A stretch of DNA of 20,623 nucleotides. Source: Spirochaetia bacterium (GTDB taxonomy: Bacteria > Spirochaetota > Spirochaetia > Treponematales > Breznakiellaceae). Below the pieces are notes generated by a model. The model was not told the DNA's origin, searched no databases, and saw nothing but the letters and a program-made list of their open reading frames with translations. The DNA is taken from the NCBI GenBank assembly GCA_026002045.1, contig BOAV01000043.1:1-20623 (forward strand), given 5' to 3'. Of this stretch, positions 1 to 7,790 are shown in pieces (the first letter of the stretch is position 1; every line of letters starts with the position of its first letter). The position numbers and the translations under genes were made by a program.

Positions 1-93
1 CTTTTCGTTTTCCAAGGCCAGCACGGCAAACACGCACTCGTGAACCCGGTGCAGTGGTTCTTTTTTGACAAACCGTTCCAGTGATTCCATGCC
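1..93 (-). pseudogene. 3'-terminal fragment of pnkp, inverted copy
   Basis: Read on the minus strand, these 93 bases are identical to 12198-12290 of the full pnkp gene and are open throughout. They encode Met-Glu-Ser-Leu-Glu-Arg-Phe and onward, the C-terminal tail of the ligase domain. Identity stops at base 94. The reading frame upstream (bases above 94) does not resemble Pnkp and meets a stop codon within about 40 bases, so no larger Pnkp precedes it. The ATG at 90-88 could be called as a tiny ORF, but I see no ribosome binding site. The left end is cut by the window, so the true length of the copy is unknown. The copy cannot carry any Pnkp catalytic motif, since all lie upstream. It may be a genuine duplication or an assembly or amplification chimera. 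Confidence 0.8.
1..93. repeat. Left arm of exact inverted repeat (partner 12198-12290)
   Basis: Base-by-base comparison of the reverse complement of 1-93 with 12198-12290 shows 93 of 93 matches. Base 94 (complement T) differs from base 12197 (G), which marks the inner border. The outer border lies beyond the window. The arms are about 12.1 kb apart and in opposite orientation, so recombination between them would flip the segment holding the chaperone operon, the permease and the RNA-repair operon. Confidence 0.95.
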
Positions 94-307
94 ACATAAA
101 TAAAAAGCAGAACACCCCCTTTCGCCCTTATCGTGAGGCTTGCCGAGGCCCTGGACATTGAAACTTATCTACTTTTTACGACGAAACGGCGGCGAAGGGC
201 AAAAATCCTTCCCAAATGGAGTATTTAGAAACAATCAGGCGCGAAAGTAAGATAAAACCGCCCCTTCATCACCGGCAGGGGGGTCAGACCTTTCACGTTT
301 CACGCAA
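94..307. other. Gene-free stretch between pnkp fragment and dnaJ
   Basis: These 214 bases carry no ORF with coding character and no recognisable RNA gene. A tandem 7-base repeat (TTTCACG twice, 291-304) sits just after the dnaJ stop. A G-rich/C-rich patch at 259-283 is followed, on the minus strand, by TTTTATCTT. It is the nearest thing to a dnaJ terminator, but its stem is too poor to call. Confidence 0.5.
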
Positions 308-1435
308 CTAGCGTTCCGCAAACTCCGACAACGGTATCGGTTTGGGGGCATCGTTTTCACCTTCGGCCTTTGAGAGTTCTTCCAGCAGTTCCCGGCCCCG
401 TTTGGAAAGTTTGGCGGGTATCTGGACCATGAGCTTGATGTAGAGGTTGCCCCGGCGGCCCCCGGCGGGGACCCCTTCGTCCCGGATGCGGAGCATCTTG
501 CCGTTCTGGATTCCCGCGGGAACCTTCACCTTGATGGTCTTGCCGTCCAGGGTGCTTACGTGGATATCCGCCCCAAGGCTGGCCTGGGTGATGGAGATGG
601 GCACCGCGCAGTAGAGGTCCAGGTCCTGCCGCTCAAAATGCTCGTGGGGTTTTACCCGGATAAACACGTAGAGGTCCCCTGCGGGGCCGCCGCCGGGACC
701 GGCATCACCCTGCCGGGGTATGACCACCCGTTTGCCGTTTTCCACGCCTGCGGGGATGGTGACCATGATCTTCTGCCGTTTCTTTTGAGCGCCCGAACCG
801 CCGCATTCCTTGCAGGGCTGTTCGATAACGTAGCCTTCACCGCCGCAGCTGGGGCAGGTGGAGGCCACCGAGAAGAAGCCCTGGCTGTGGCGGACCTGGC
901 CGGAACCCTGGCAGGTGGGGCAGACCTTCCGCCCCGCGCCGTTCGCAGCCCCGGTGCCTTTGCAGACAGGGCATGACTCGTTTCGTGAATATTGAATTTC
1001 GACCTTTGTGCCGAAGACCGCGTCCTTAAAGGGTATTTCGATGTCGTAGCGGAGGTTGGCCCCCTGCCGGACGCCGCCGTTGCCGCCTGAGGATCGGCGC
1101 CCGCCCCCGCCGCCGAAAAAGGTGTCAAAGATGCTGGAAAAGTCGCCGCCCCCAAAGAGGTCTTCAAAGCCCCGGAAGGTCTGGGAATAATCATGCTGGC
1201 CGCCCATGCCCTCAACACCGGCAAAGCCGAACTGGTCATAGGCGGACTTTTTCTGGTCGTCACCGAGGACCTCGTAGGCCTCGGTGGCTTCCTTGAACTT
1301 TTCTTCCGCCTCTTTGTTCCCCGGATTTTTGTCCGGGTGATATTGAATGGCAAGCTTCCGGTATGCTTTCTTTATATCATCCTTGGACGCGCCTTTCTGC
1401 ACCCCCAGGACTTCGTAATAATCACGCTTTGCCAA
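308..1435 (-). CDS. dnaJ: Chaperone protein DnaJ (Hsp40, type I)
   Basis: Cytoplasmic co-chaperone that delivers unfolded clients to DnaK and stimulates its ATPase. The 375-residue product has the full type I layout: J domain at residues 1-70 with the HPD motif at 33-35, a Gly/Phe-rich linker at about 70-125, four CXXCXGXG zinc-binding repeats (CPVCKGTG, CPTCQGSG, CPSCGGEG, CKECGGSG) at about 155-220, then the C-terminal substrate-binding and dimerisation region. The start codon is TTG (1435-1433). It is chosen because translation from it gives the canonical MAKRDYYEVLGV start and because GAAGGG lies about 9 bases upstream. The gene is last in the grpE-dnaK-dnaJ operon, 19 bases after dnaK. 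The TTG start may set DnaJ output below that of DnaK (inference). Confidence 0.98.
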   Translation of the reverse strand: MAKRDYYEVLGVQKGASKDDIKKAYRKLAIQYHPDKNPGNKEAEEKFKEATEAYEVLGDDQKKSAYDQFGFAGVEGMGGQHDYSQTFRGFEDLFGGGDFSSIFDTFFGGGGGRRSSGGNGGVRQGANLRYDIEIPFKDAVFGTKVEIQYSRNESCPVCKGTGAANGAGRKVCPTCQGSGQVRHSQGFFSVASTCPSCGGEGYVIEQPCKECGGSGAQKKRQKIMVTIPAGVENGKRVVIPRQGDAGPGGGPAGDLYVFIRVKPHEHFERQDLDLYCAVPISITQASLGADIHVSTLDGKTIKVKVPAGIQNGKMLRIRDEGVPAGGRRGNLYIKLMVQIPAKLSKRGRELLEELSKAEGENDAPKPIPLSEFAER

Positions 1436-1454
1436 GATATCACCCTTCTCTTAC

Positions 1455-3407
1455 TTATTTTTTGTCGTCGTCAACAACTTCGTAGTCCGCATCCTCGGCG
1501 CTCTTGGTGTTACTGTCGCCGCCGGATGATCCTTGAGGACCTGCGCCGGGACCGCCGCCCGCATCGCCCTGGGGACCGGCCCCCGGCTGTGCGCCGCCCT
1601 GTGCAGCTTGCTGCTTGTAGATCTCTTCGGCGATCTTGTAGGACACCTGCTTGAGGGCCTCGGTCTTGTCCTTGATGGCCTGGAGGTCCTCCCCTTCAAG
1701 GGCCTTGCGGAGTTCGGCGATGGCTTCCTCGGTTTTGGACTTGTCCTCGGCGCTCACTTTGTCAGCCAGATCCTTGATGTTCTTTTCGGTGCTGTAGATC
1801 ATGGTGTCCGCTTCGTTGCGGACCTCCGCCTTTTCCCGCTCCCGCTTATCTTCCTCGGCGTGGATTTCCGCCTCTTTGACCATGCGGTCGATGTCGCTGT
1901 CGTTCAGCCCCGAGGAACTTTCGATGCGGATCTTCTGTTCCTTGCCGGTGCCCAGGTCTTTGGCGCTGACGTGGACAATGCCGTTGGCGTCAATGTCGAA
2001 GGTAACCTCAATCTGGGGCACGCCCCGGGGCGCAGGGGGAATCCCCACCAGGTCGAAACGGCCCAGGGTACGGTTCTGGTTGGCCATTTCCCGTTCGCCC
2101 TGCAGGACCTGAATGGAAACCGCGGTCTGCCCGTCTGCTGCGGTGGAGAAGATCTGGCTTTTCCGGGTGGGAATAGTCGTATTCCGGGGGATGAGCTTGG
2201 TCATAACCCCGCCCAGGGTCTCAATGCCCAGCGAAAGGGGCGTTACGTCCAGCAGCAGTACGTCTTTAACGTCGCCGCCCAAGATACCGCCCTGAATGGC
2301 GGCGCCGATGGCTACCGCTTCATCGGGGTTGACTCCTTTGTTGGGGTCTTTTTTGAAGAGGTCTTTAACGATCTGCTGAACCGCGGGGATACGGGTGGAA
2401 CCGCCCACGAGGATTACCTCATCAATCTGGTCCGCATTGAGGCCGGCATCGGCCAGGGCCTTCTTGCAGGGCTCCCTGGACCGTTCCAGCAGGTCGGAGA
2501 CCATCTGCTCAAACTTGGCGCGGGTCAGGCTTTTCTGGAGATGCTTGGGGCCGTTCTGGTCGGCGGTGATAAAGGGGAGGTTGATCTCCGTGGTCTGCAT
2601 GGCGGAAAGTTCAATTTTGGCCTTTTCCGACGCCTCCCGGAGCCGCTGCAGGGCCATCCGGTCCTTGCTCAAGTCGATCCCCGTATCCTGCTTGAATTCG
2701 GCGATAAGCCATTCCTGGATACGGCGGTCAAAGTCATCGCCCCCCAGGTGGGTGTCGCCATTGGTGGATTTGACCTCGAAGACCCCTTCACCCAGTTCCA
2801 GGATGGAAACGTCGAAGGTACCGCCACCAAGGTCGTAGACGGCGATGGTCTTTTCTTTCTTCTGATCCTTGTTGAAGCCGAAGGCCAGGGACGCCGCAGT
2901 GGGCTCGTTGATGATCCGCTTGACCTCAAGGCCGGCGATTTTGCCTGCATCCTTGGTGGCCTGCCGCTGGGCATCGTTAAAGTAGGCCGGAACGGTGATA
3001 ACCGCTTCGGTGACGGCCTCGCCCAGGTAGTCCTCGGCGGTTTTTTTCATCTTTTGGAGCACAAAGGCGGAAATTTCCTGGGGGGAGTAGTTTTTGTTCT
3101 CGATGTCCACCCGGACATCGTCCCCCTGCTCCACCACCTTGTAGGGGACCAGCCTGAGCTCGCTGGTAACCTCGGAGTAGCGTCGGCCCATGAACCGTTT
3201 TATCGAATAGACCGTGTTCTCCGGGTTGGTGATCATCTGGTTTTTTGCCGGCGCGCCCACTACCCGTTCACCCTTGCTGGTGAAACCCACGATAGAGGGG
3301 GTGGTCCGGCCGCCCTCGGCATTCTGAATTACCACCGGTTCGCCGCCCTCAAGAACGGCTACGCAGGAGTTGGTGGTCCCCAGGTCGATTCCAATTATTT
3401 TTCCCAT
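1455..3407 (-). CDS. dnaK: Chaperone protein DnaK (Hsp70)
   Basis: ATP-dependent chaperone that binds exposed hydrophobic segments, cycling with DnaJ (ATPase stimulation) and GrpE (nucleotide exchange). The 650-residue product has the expected length. The N-terminal actin-like ATPase domain carries the phosphate-1 motif IGIDLGTTNS near residue 5, the phosphate-2 motif VYDLGGGTFDVS near residue 195 and the adenosine motif ILVGGSTRIP near residue 335. A substrate-binding beta domain and alpha-helical lid follow, then a Gly/Ala/Pro/Gln-rich tail ending EVVDDDKK, as in many bacterial DnaK proteins. ATG at 3407 is preceded by a strong AGGAGA site. It is the middle gene of the operon, 43 bases after grpE and 19 bases before dnaJ. 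Confidence 0.99.
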   Translation of the reverse strand: MGKIIGIDLGTTNSCVAVLEGGEPVVIQNAEGGRTTPSIVGFTSKGERVVGAPAKNQMITNPENTVYSIKRFMGRRYSEVTSELRLVPYKVVEQGDDVRVDIENKNYSPQEISAFVLQKMKKTAEDYLGEAVTEAVITVPAYFNDAQRQATKDAGKIAGLEVKRIINEPTAASLAFGFNKDQKKEKTIAVYDLGGGTFDVSILELGEGVFEVKSTNGDTHLGGDDFDRRIQEWLIAEFKQDTGIDLSKDRMALQRLREASEKAKIELSAMQTTEINLPFITADQNGPKHLQKSLTRAKFEQMVSDLLERSREPCKKALADAGLNADQIDEVILVGGSTRIPAVQQIVKDLFKKDPNKGVNPDEAVAIGAAIQGGILGGDVKDVLLLDVTPLSLGIETLGGVMTKLIPRNTTIPTRKSQIFSTAADGQTAVSIQVLQGEREMANQNRTLGRFDLVGIPPAPRGVPQIEVTFDIDANGIVHVSAKDLGTGKEQKIRIESSSGLNDSDIDRMVKEAEIHAEEDKREREKAEVRNEADTMIYSTEKNIKDLADKVSAEDKSKTEEAIAELRKALEGEDLQAIKDKTEALKQVSYKIAEEIYKQQAAQGGAQPGAGPQGDAGGGPGAGPQGSSGGDSNTKSAEDADYEVVDDDKK

Positions 3408-3424
3408 GATATGTTCTCCTTTTC

Positions 3425-3440
3425 AAATATACTTATATTT
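3425..3440. promoter_or_regulatory. 16-bp palindrome between grpE and dnaK
   Basis: The grpE-dnaK gap holds AAATATA-CT-TATATTT, a perfect 7-base inverted repeat with a 2-base centre, made only of A and T apart from the centre. It lies about 18 bases upstream of the dnaK start. It could be an AT-rich operator, the -10 region of an internal dnaK promoter, or a weak hairpin marking an mRNA processing site. Function is not shown by the sequence. Confidence 0.35.
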
Positions 3441-3450
3441 ATGAGGGAAT

Positions 3451-4185
3451 TCACTTCCCATTTTCTTCTGATTCTGTCGAAGCTGAGGGCGAAGCCGCCG
3501 CTTCAGGCATCAAAACCTTCACCTTTGCGCTGCGGACGATCCGGTCTTTCAGCATATACCCCTTCAAAAACTCCTCCTGAACCACCGGTTCGGTGATTTC
3601 GGCAGATTTTTCCATCATTAAGGCCTCGTGCCGGTTAGGATCGAAGGGTTCCCCGGCGGAATCAAAGCTTTTGAGCCCCCATTTGCTGTCCAGTTGGGAG
3701 GAAAGCCGCCGGGAAATCATGCCAATCCCCTGATAAAGGCTGTTAAATTCATTTGAAGGGGCGATTCCCGAAGAATTTTCGACATCCAGAGCGCTTTTCG
3801 CAGACTGAATGGCCCGATCAAAATCATCAATAATGGGAATAAGGTCCAAAAGCAGGCTCTGGTTGGCAAAATCAATGGCGTTCTGCTTTTCCTGGTTCAT
3901 CCGTTTGCGGAAATTCTCAAAATCCGCCGCCTTGCGGAGAAATTGGTCCTTTGCGTCCGCAAGCTGGGCTTCCAGGGAGACAACTTTTTCGGCAAGTTCG
4001 GCGCCATCCATACTACCGGCGCCGTCACCAGTGGCGGTTTCCGAAGCAGTCTCCACAGCGGTTTCTGCACCTTCGCCGACAGTACCCGGTTCCGGGGTAT
4101 TTTGAGGATCTATCGGCACGGCCCCGTCTGCTGCCGGGTTTGCTTCATCTTCCAGATGCTTGTCATGAGATGTATGTTTTGACAT
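3451..4185 (-). CDS. grpE: Nucleotide exchange factor GrpE
   Basis: Releases ADP from DnaK and acts as a thermosensor of the DnaK cycle. The 244-residue product starts with a long acidic, low-complexity segment (about residues 1-65, rich in Glu, Thr, Ala). A long helix likely to form the dimeric coiled coil follows (about 65-120, including LRKAADFENFRKRM), and then the C-terminal beta domain with a GrpE signature (HEALMMEK... EEFLKGYMLKDRIVRSAKVKV) around residues 188-225. ATG at 4185 is preceded by AGGAAG six bases upstream, which fixes the start. It is first in the chaperone operon. No hrcA gene precedes it, and the upstream neighbour is a permease with its own promoter. Confidence 0.97.
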   Translation of the reverse strand: MSKHTSHDKHLEDEANPAADGAVPIDPQNTPEPGTVGEGAETAVETASETATGDGAGSMDGAELAEKVVSLEAQLADAKDQFLRKAADFENFRKRMNQEKQNAIDFANQSLLLDLIPIIDDFDRAIQSAKSALDVENSSGIAPSNEFNSLYQGIGMISRRLSSQLDSKWGLKSFDSAGEPFDPNRHEALMMEKSAEITEPVVQEEFLKGYMLKDRIVRSAKVKVLMPEAAASPSASTESEENGK

Positions 4186-4219
4186 TAGAACTTCCTGTTA
4201 TTAAACGGATGTTACTAAA

Positions 4220-4249
4220 AAAATACTTATCCGGGGCAGTGAAGGTCAA
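4220..4249 (-). promoter_or_regulatory. Putative sigma70-type promoter of the grpE-dnaK-dnaJ operon
   Basis: On the minus strand TTGACC (4249-4244, 5 of 6 to the -35 consensus) is followed by an 18-base spacer and TATTTT (4225-4220, 4 of 6 to the -10 consensus). The implied leader is about 30 bases and contains the AGGAAG ribosome binding site. I searched the stretch for the CIRCE operator (TTAGCACTC-N9-GAGTGCTAA) and found none, so HrcA control is not supported here. Confidence 0.5.
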
Positions 4250-4276
4250 GAAAAATCCATAATATCCCACAAAAAT

Positions 4277-5038
4277 TTACCGGAAAAGCAGGATTGTCGA
4301 AATCGTCGCCAGTACTAAAATCATGATACGGAAATGGGCTTCGGAGATTTTTTTGACCAGAATGACCCCGATCAACGCCCCCGCAAGGATGATGGGAACC
4401 ATCATTAAATTGAGGATAAGGCTTTCACGGGAGATATTATGCCAGGCAAAATGCTGAATGGGCAGCTTGAGGTAGTTCACGATGAGAAAAAACCATGCCG
4501 CGGTGCCCACAAACACCGTCTTGGGCAGCCGCATGGACAGCAAAAATACCGACATGATGGGCCCCGCCGCATTGCCGATCATCGTGGTAAAGCCCCCCAG
4601 GACGCCGCAGGCCGCGCTGAACCACCAGGCCGTGGGAATAACCGCGTCTTTGCCCCGCCGTTCGTTCCAGACCATCACCACAAGCCCCGCGAGGATACAG
4701 GACCCGATAAGCATCTTGAAGCCCCGGGGCGGGATAAAGCGGTCCACCAGAAGGGCAACAGCGAAGCCCCCCAGTGCCCAAGGAACCAGGCGGAAGACGT
4801 ACTTCCAGGAGGCGGAACGCCGGTAATAGATCACCGCCAGGAGGTCCGCAAAGCACAGCATGGGCAGCATTACCCCGGTGGATTCCTTTGCGCCGAAGAT
4901 AAGGGCCATAAAGGGAATTATCACCGTGGTTATCCCGCTGAACCCCGTTTTCGACATCCCAATACAGATACCGCAAAAAACCAGCGCCACGATCTGCCAG
5001 GGGGAAAAATCCCAGGGAAGATTTTCAAAAATGTTCAT
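4277..5038 (-). CDS. Sulfite exporter TauE/SafE (TSUP) family permease
   Basis: Integral inner-membrane protein of 253 residues, the usual size for the family. The N-terminal segment carries a family-like signature, FCGICIGMSKTGFSGI (about residues 21-36), and about seven to eight hydrophobic helices cover nearly the whole length. The second half repeats the pattern (GVLGGFTTMIGNAAGPIMS at about 145-163), as expected for the two inverted halves of TSUP proteins. Family members move sulfite, sulfonates, sulfoacetate or other small organic anions; the substrate cannot be read from this sequence. The start at 5038 has an AGGGGA about 11 bases upstream. The gene is divergent from the DUF815 operon, ends 91 bases before grpE on the same strand, and appears to be a single-gene unit. 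Confidence 0.88.
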   Translation of the reverse strand: MNIFENLPWDFSPWQIVALVFCGICIGMSKTGFSGITTVIIPFMALIFGAKESTGVMLPMLCFADLLAVIYYRRSASWKYVFRLVPWALGGFAVALLVDRFIPPRGFKMLIGSCILAGLVVMVWNERRGKDAVIPTAWWFSAACGVLGGFTTMIGNAAGPIMSVFLLSMRLPKTVFVGTAAWFFLIVNYLKLPIQHFAWHNISRESLILNLMMVPIILAGALIGVILVKKISEAHFRIMILVLATISTILLFR

Positions 5039-5045
5039 ATATTCG

Positions 5046-5074
5046 ATGATCCCCTATCGGAAGGGTAAGGTCAA
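5046..5074 (-). promoter_or_regulatory. Putative promoter of the TSUP permease
   Basis: Minus strand TTGACC (5074-5069) is followed by a 17-base spacer and GATCAT (5051-5046, 4 of 6 to TATAAT). The -10 box ends only 7 bases before the ATG at 5038, so transcription would begin at or next to the start codon. The -35 matches that of grpE exactly. Confidence 0.35.
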
Positions 5075-5091
5075 TAGAATGGCAAAAATCC

Positions 5092-5120
5092 TTCATTCTT
5101 TCAGGGGCCTGTGGTAAGCT
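5092..5120 (+). promoter_or_regulatory. Putative promoter of the DUF815-hen1-pnkp operon
   Basis: TTCATT (5092-5097, 3 of 6), a 17-base spacer and TGG-TAAGCT (-10 hexamer 5115-5120, preceded by an extended TGn) lie directly upstream of the ATG at 5128. The match is weak. The stretch between -10 and ATG (TATCTCC) has no Shine-Dalgarno sequence, so a leaderless mRNA is possible. Confidence 0.3.
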
Positions 5121-5127
5121 TATCTCC

Positions 5128-6513
5128 ATGAATATTACAGAAACGATTCAGGCAGCCCGTGCGGATTTAGCGGGGCTTACGGTATTTTCGCCTTTGCGCT
5201 CTCATCCCCTGCTTGGGGCTTTCGCGGCACTCCTGGATGAGGTCGTCATTGCGCCGGTCCCTGCCGTTCAGACCCACGCGCTGAACCTTATCGGCCGCTG
5301 GGCCGCCTTTACCTCAGCTTTTATTGATTATTCGCAGGAAGATTCCTTTCACCGGGCAATCGCCTTCCTTACCCTTACCGCAGAAAATCCCTTTTCTCTG
5401 GCCGCCGAGGCTGGCAGGGTGGACACGCTGGCCCCAATGTTGCGCATTGCCGCCGCCGGTGACCTGGACCGGCTGGGCCGCATCGCCGGTTTCGATCTGG
5501 CGGCCCTGGGCCTTCACCTTGGGGCCATACTCCGGGATGCGGGTCTTGGGGACGCGGCGCAGAACATTGAGGCGGAGGCCCGCGCCTTTTGGGCTGCCGA
5601 AGGCGGTGCCATTAAAACCGCCGGGGAGGTTTTTCCGCAAACAGGCAGCTGGAGCACCGCCCTGCCTGCACTGGCAGAATATATCCACGCCCACGGGGCA
5701 GGCGACCTTGGGCTTTACCGGTCCTTCTTTTGGGCGAGTGGCGAAAGCACAGCATTACTGCGGCCTGTGCGGAACGGGGACCCCATTAGCCTTGCCGACC
5801 TTTCAGGCTATGAAGAACAGCGGTCGGTGGTGATTGCCAACACCCTCCGTTTTCTGGAGGGCAGACACGCCAACAACCTGCTCCTCTATGGGGACCGGGG
5901 CACGGGGAAATCCGCCACGGTTAAGGCGATCTGCAACGAGTACGCTCCACGGGGCCTGCGTCTTCTGGAAGTGCGGAAAAGCGATCTGTCCGATCTTCCC
6001 CGGATACTCGATACACTTGCCAACAGGCCCCTGCCCTTTATCGTGTTTATCGACGATCTTTCTTTTGAGGCCATCGACGATTCCTTTACCTGCCTCAAGG
6101 CCCTGCTCGAAGGCGGGGTGGAAACACGGCCCGCGAATGTGGTGGTCTATGCCACCAGCAACCGGCGGCATTTGGTCAAGGAACGGATCGCAGACCGGCC
6201 CACATTGGCGGCGGGGAATCCCGCTGACGGTGAGGTACGGGCCTTTGACACCATGCAGGAACAGTTCTCCCTTGCGGACCGCTTCGGCTTGACCGTGGTC
6301 TACACTTCACCCAGTCAGGATGAGTACCTCGATATCGCCTGTTTTATCGCAGAGAGACGGGGCATCCTCAACAGTATTACTGCGGATGAAGCACGGCGGC
6401 TGTTCCGGGAAAACGCGCTCCGCTGGGAAAAGTGGTTCAACGGACGCTCACCCCGGACTGCGGCGCAGTATGTGGATTGGACTGCGGCGGGCACGGGGTT
6501 CCCGTGGGAGTAA
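5128..6513 (+). CDS. DUF815-family AAA+ ATPase
   Basis: Predicted cytoplasmic P-loop ATPase of 461 residues, of a widespread family whose biological role is not established. The C-terminal half is the AAA+ module: Walker A GDRGTGKS at 255-262, Walker B FIVFIDD ending at D309-D310, a sensor-like ATSNRRH at 342-348 and a long insertion containing FDTMQEQFSLADRFGL. The N-terminal half (about 1-200) is an alanine- and leucine-rich helical region without a recognisable fold. It is the first gene of a five-gene plus-strand run. Its stop is 2 bases before the DUF2157 gene, so co-expression with the membrane proteins and RNA-repair enzymes is likely. There is no clear ribosome binding site. A remodelling or MoxR-like chaperone role is only inference from the fold. 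Confidence 0.88.
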   Translation: MNITETIQAARADLAGLTVFSPLRSHPLLGAFAALLDEVVIAPVPAVQTHALNLIGRWAAFTSAFIDYSQEDSFHRAIAFLTLTAENPFSLAAEAGRVDTLAPMLRIAAAGDLDRLGRIAGFDLAALGLHLGAILRDAGLGDAAQNIEAEARAFWAAEGGAIKTAGEVFPQTGSWSTALPALAEYIHAHGAGDLGLYRSFFWASGESTALLRPVRNGDPISLADLSGYEEQRSVVIANTLRFLEGRHANNLLLYGDRGTGKSATVKAICNEYAPRGLRLLEVRKSDLSDLPRILDTLANRPLPFIVFIDDLSFEAIDDSFTCLKALLEGGVETRPANVVVYATSNRRHLVKERIADRPTLAAGNPADGEVRAFDTMQEQFSLADRFGLTVVYTSPSQDEYLDIACFIAERRGILNSITADEARRLFRENALRWEKWFNGRSPRTAAQYVDWTAAGTGFPWE

Positions 6514-6515
6514 TC

Positions 6516-7790
6516 ATGAAAACAGAAACACTCAAAAAAGAAATTGAACGGTGGGAAGCAGAAGGGATCATCACGGCGGACCAGCGGGAACGAATTCTAT
6601 CGTTATACCCCGAGACCCGATCCGGCACACCGGTGATGGTTATCTTTGCGGTGATCGGTTCAGTCCTGGTGGGTGCGGGAATCATTCTGATCTTTGCCAC
6701 CAACTGGTATAAACTGCCGATCCCGGTAAAACTTTTCCTCGCCTTTCTGCCCCTGACACTGGCCTGCGTTCTGGGGGCCTACACGGTTCTGCGCCGCTAT
6801 TCCTCTGCGGCCTTTCGGGAAGCCTCCGGGGTGTTCATCTCCCTTGCGGTTTTTGCCGCCATCGCCCTTGTCGGGCAAACCTTTCACACTCCGCGGGATC
6901 TTCCCGTCTACATCCTGGCCTGTGTGCTTTTAACCCTGCCGGGGATATACCTTTTACAGGCCCACGGGATCGCGGCGGTTTATATTGCAGGCGCAGTCTT
7001 TGCCGGTTGGCAGTATCCCGTGCCCGCAGCATTACTGCTTTTTTGCGCGCCCCTCCCTTTTATTGTGATACGGATTCTGCGTTCTGAAAACTGTCCCCTG
7101 CTCTCGTATCTTATGCTGTTACTTTCAGCGTCTCTGGTGAACATCATCATATATCTTTTTGTCAAAACCGAAGCGCTGGATTGGGAACTTGCATATCTCT
7201 TTATCGCCCTGACCGCCGCACAGGCCCTGCTTTTGCTGGATGCGGCATTCCGCAGATGGGGCAGGATCTATGTTACCAACTCCGCGAAAATTTTCGGCAC
7301 AGGAACTGTCTTTGCAGTGCTGGTGATTGGGGCGGCGGCTTCTTCCTGGTTTCATGAACCATCAGCAGAAGCGGTGTCACTATGGCTGATGACGATCCTT
7401 CCCCTGTGCCTGACCGCAGTATATATTATACTGCGGTATCAGTATATCAAGCCTTCCGGGGTATCGGCTTTAGCTTCGCTTTCAATTACTGACTTCTGCA
7501 TGGCAGTAATACTGTTACTGATACTCATCCTTCCCCATTTTTGGATATGGCGGCCCTCAAACATTCTTCTTTTTGCCTGTGGCGTTTATTACATTCAGGA
7601 AGGGAGCAGAAAACTTGCGTTAAAACATTTGAACTGGGGTATGCTTCTGGTTATGTATATCATCGTACTGCGTTTTTTTGATTGGAGAGTCAGCCTGCTG
7701 GTTCGCGGTATTTTGTTTATCCTGCTGGGGATTGGTTTTCTTGTCTGTAATTTTATTATCTCCCGCAAAAAGAAAGGACGGCAATCTTGA
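6516..7790 (+). CDS. DUF2157 domain polytopic membrane protein
   Basis: Integral membrane protein of 424 residues of unknown function. The first 35 residues form the soluble DUF2157-like head with the pattern W-x3-G-I-I-x3-Q (ERWEAEGIITADQRERI). After it come about ten or more hydrophobic helices, the first with the family-like GAGIILIFATNWYKLP (about residues 51-66). The C-terminus is basic (SRKKKGRQS), suggesting it is cytoplasmic. The start at 6516 is chosen over an upstream in-frame ATG at 6432 because GGGAG sits 5 bases before it and it begins 2 bases after the previous stop. Its end overlaps the next gene by 4 bases (TTGA). DUF2157 proteins are often found beside GDYXXLXY proteins, as here, which suggests the two work together. 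Confidence 0.85.
   Translation: MKTETLKKEIERWEAEGIITADQRERILSLYPETRSGTPVMVIFAVIGSVLVGAGIILIFATNWYKLPIPVKLFLAFLPLTLACVLGAYTVLRRYSSAAFREASGVFISLAVFAAIALVGQTFHTPRDLPVYILACVLLTLPGIYLLQAHGIAAVYIAGAVFAGWQYPVPAALLLFCAPLPFIVIRILRSENCPLLSYLMLLLSASLVNIIIYLFVKTEALDWELAYLFIALTAAQALLLLDAAFRRWGRIYVTNSAKIFGTGTVFAVLVIGAAASSWFHEPSAEAVSLWLMTILPLCLTAVYIILRYQYIKPSGVSALASLSITDFCMAVILLLILILPHFWIWRPSNILLFACGVYYIQEGSRKLALKHLNWGMLLVMYIIVLRFFDWRVSLLVRGILFILLGIGFLVCNFIISRKKKGRQS

Noticed and set aside
253..285. Possible terminator after dnaJ (C-rich and G-rich arms, then TTTTATCTT on the minus strand)
   Set aside because: Only about four consecutive pairs can form around a long loop, and the stem has mismatches; too weak to call.
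1533..3596. A 687-codon open frame on the plus strand opposite dnaK
   Set aside because: It lies wholly antisense to an unmistakable dnaK and the end of grpE, and its product has no recognisable domain. Long antisense frames are expected opposite GC-rich, conserved coding sequence.
4186..4276. CIRCE heat-shock operator upstream of grpE
   Set aside because: Neither half-site TTAGCACTC nor GAGTGCTAA is present on either strand.
6432..6515. Longer N-terminus for the DUF2157 gene starting at 6432
   Set aside because: It would overlap the DUF815 gene by over 80 bases and adds residues unlike the family. ATG 6516 has a good ribosome site and gives the usual start.
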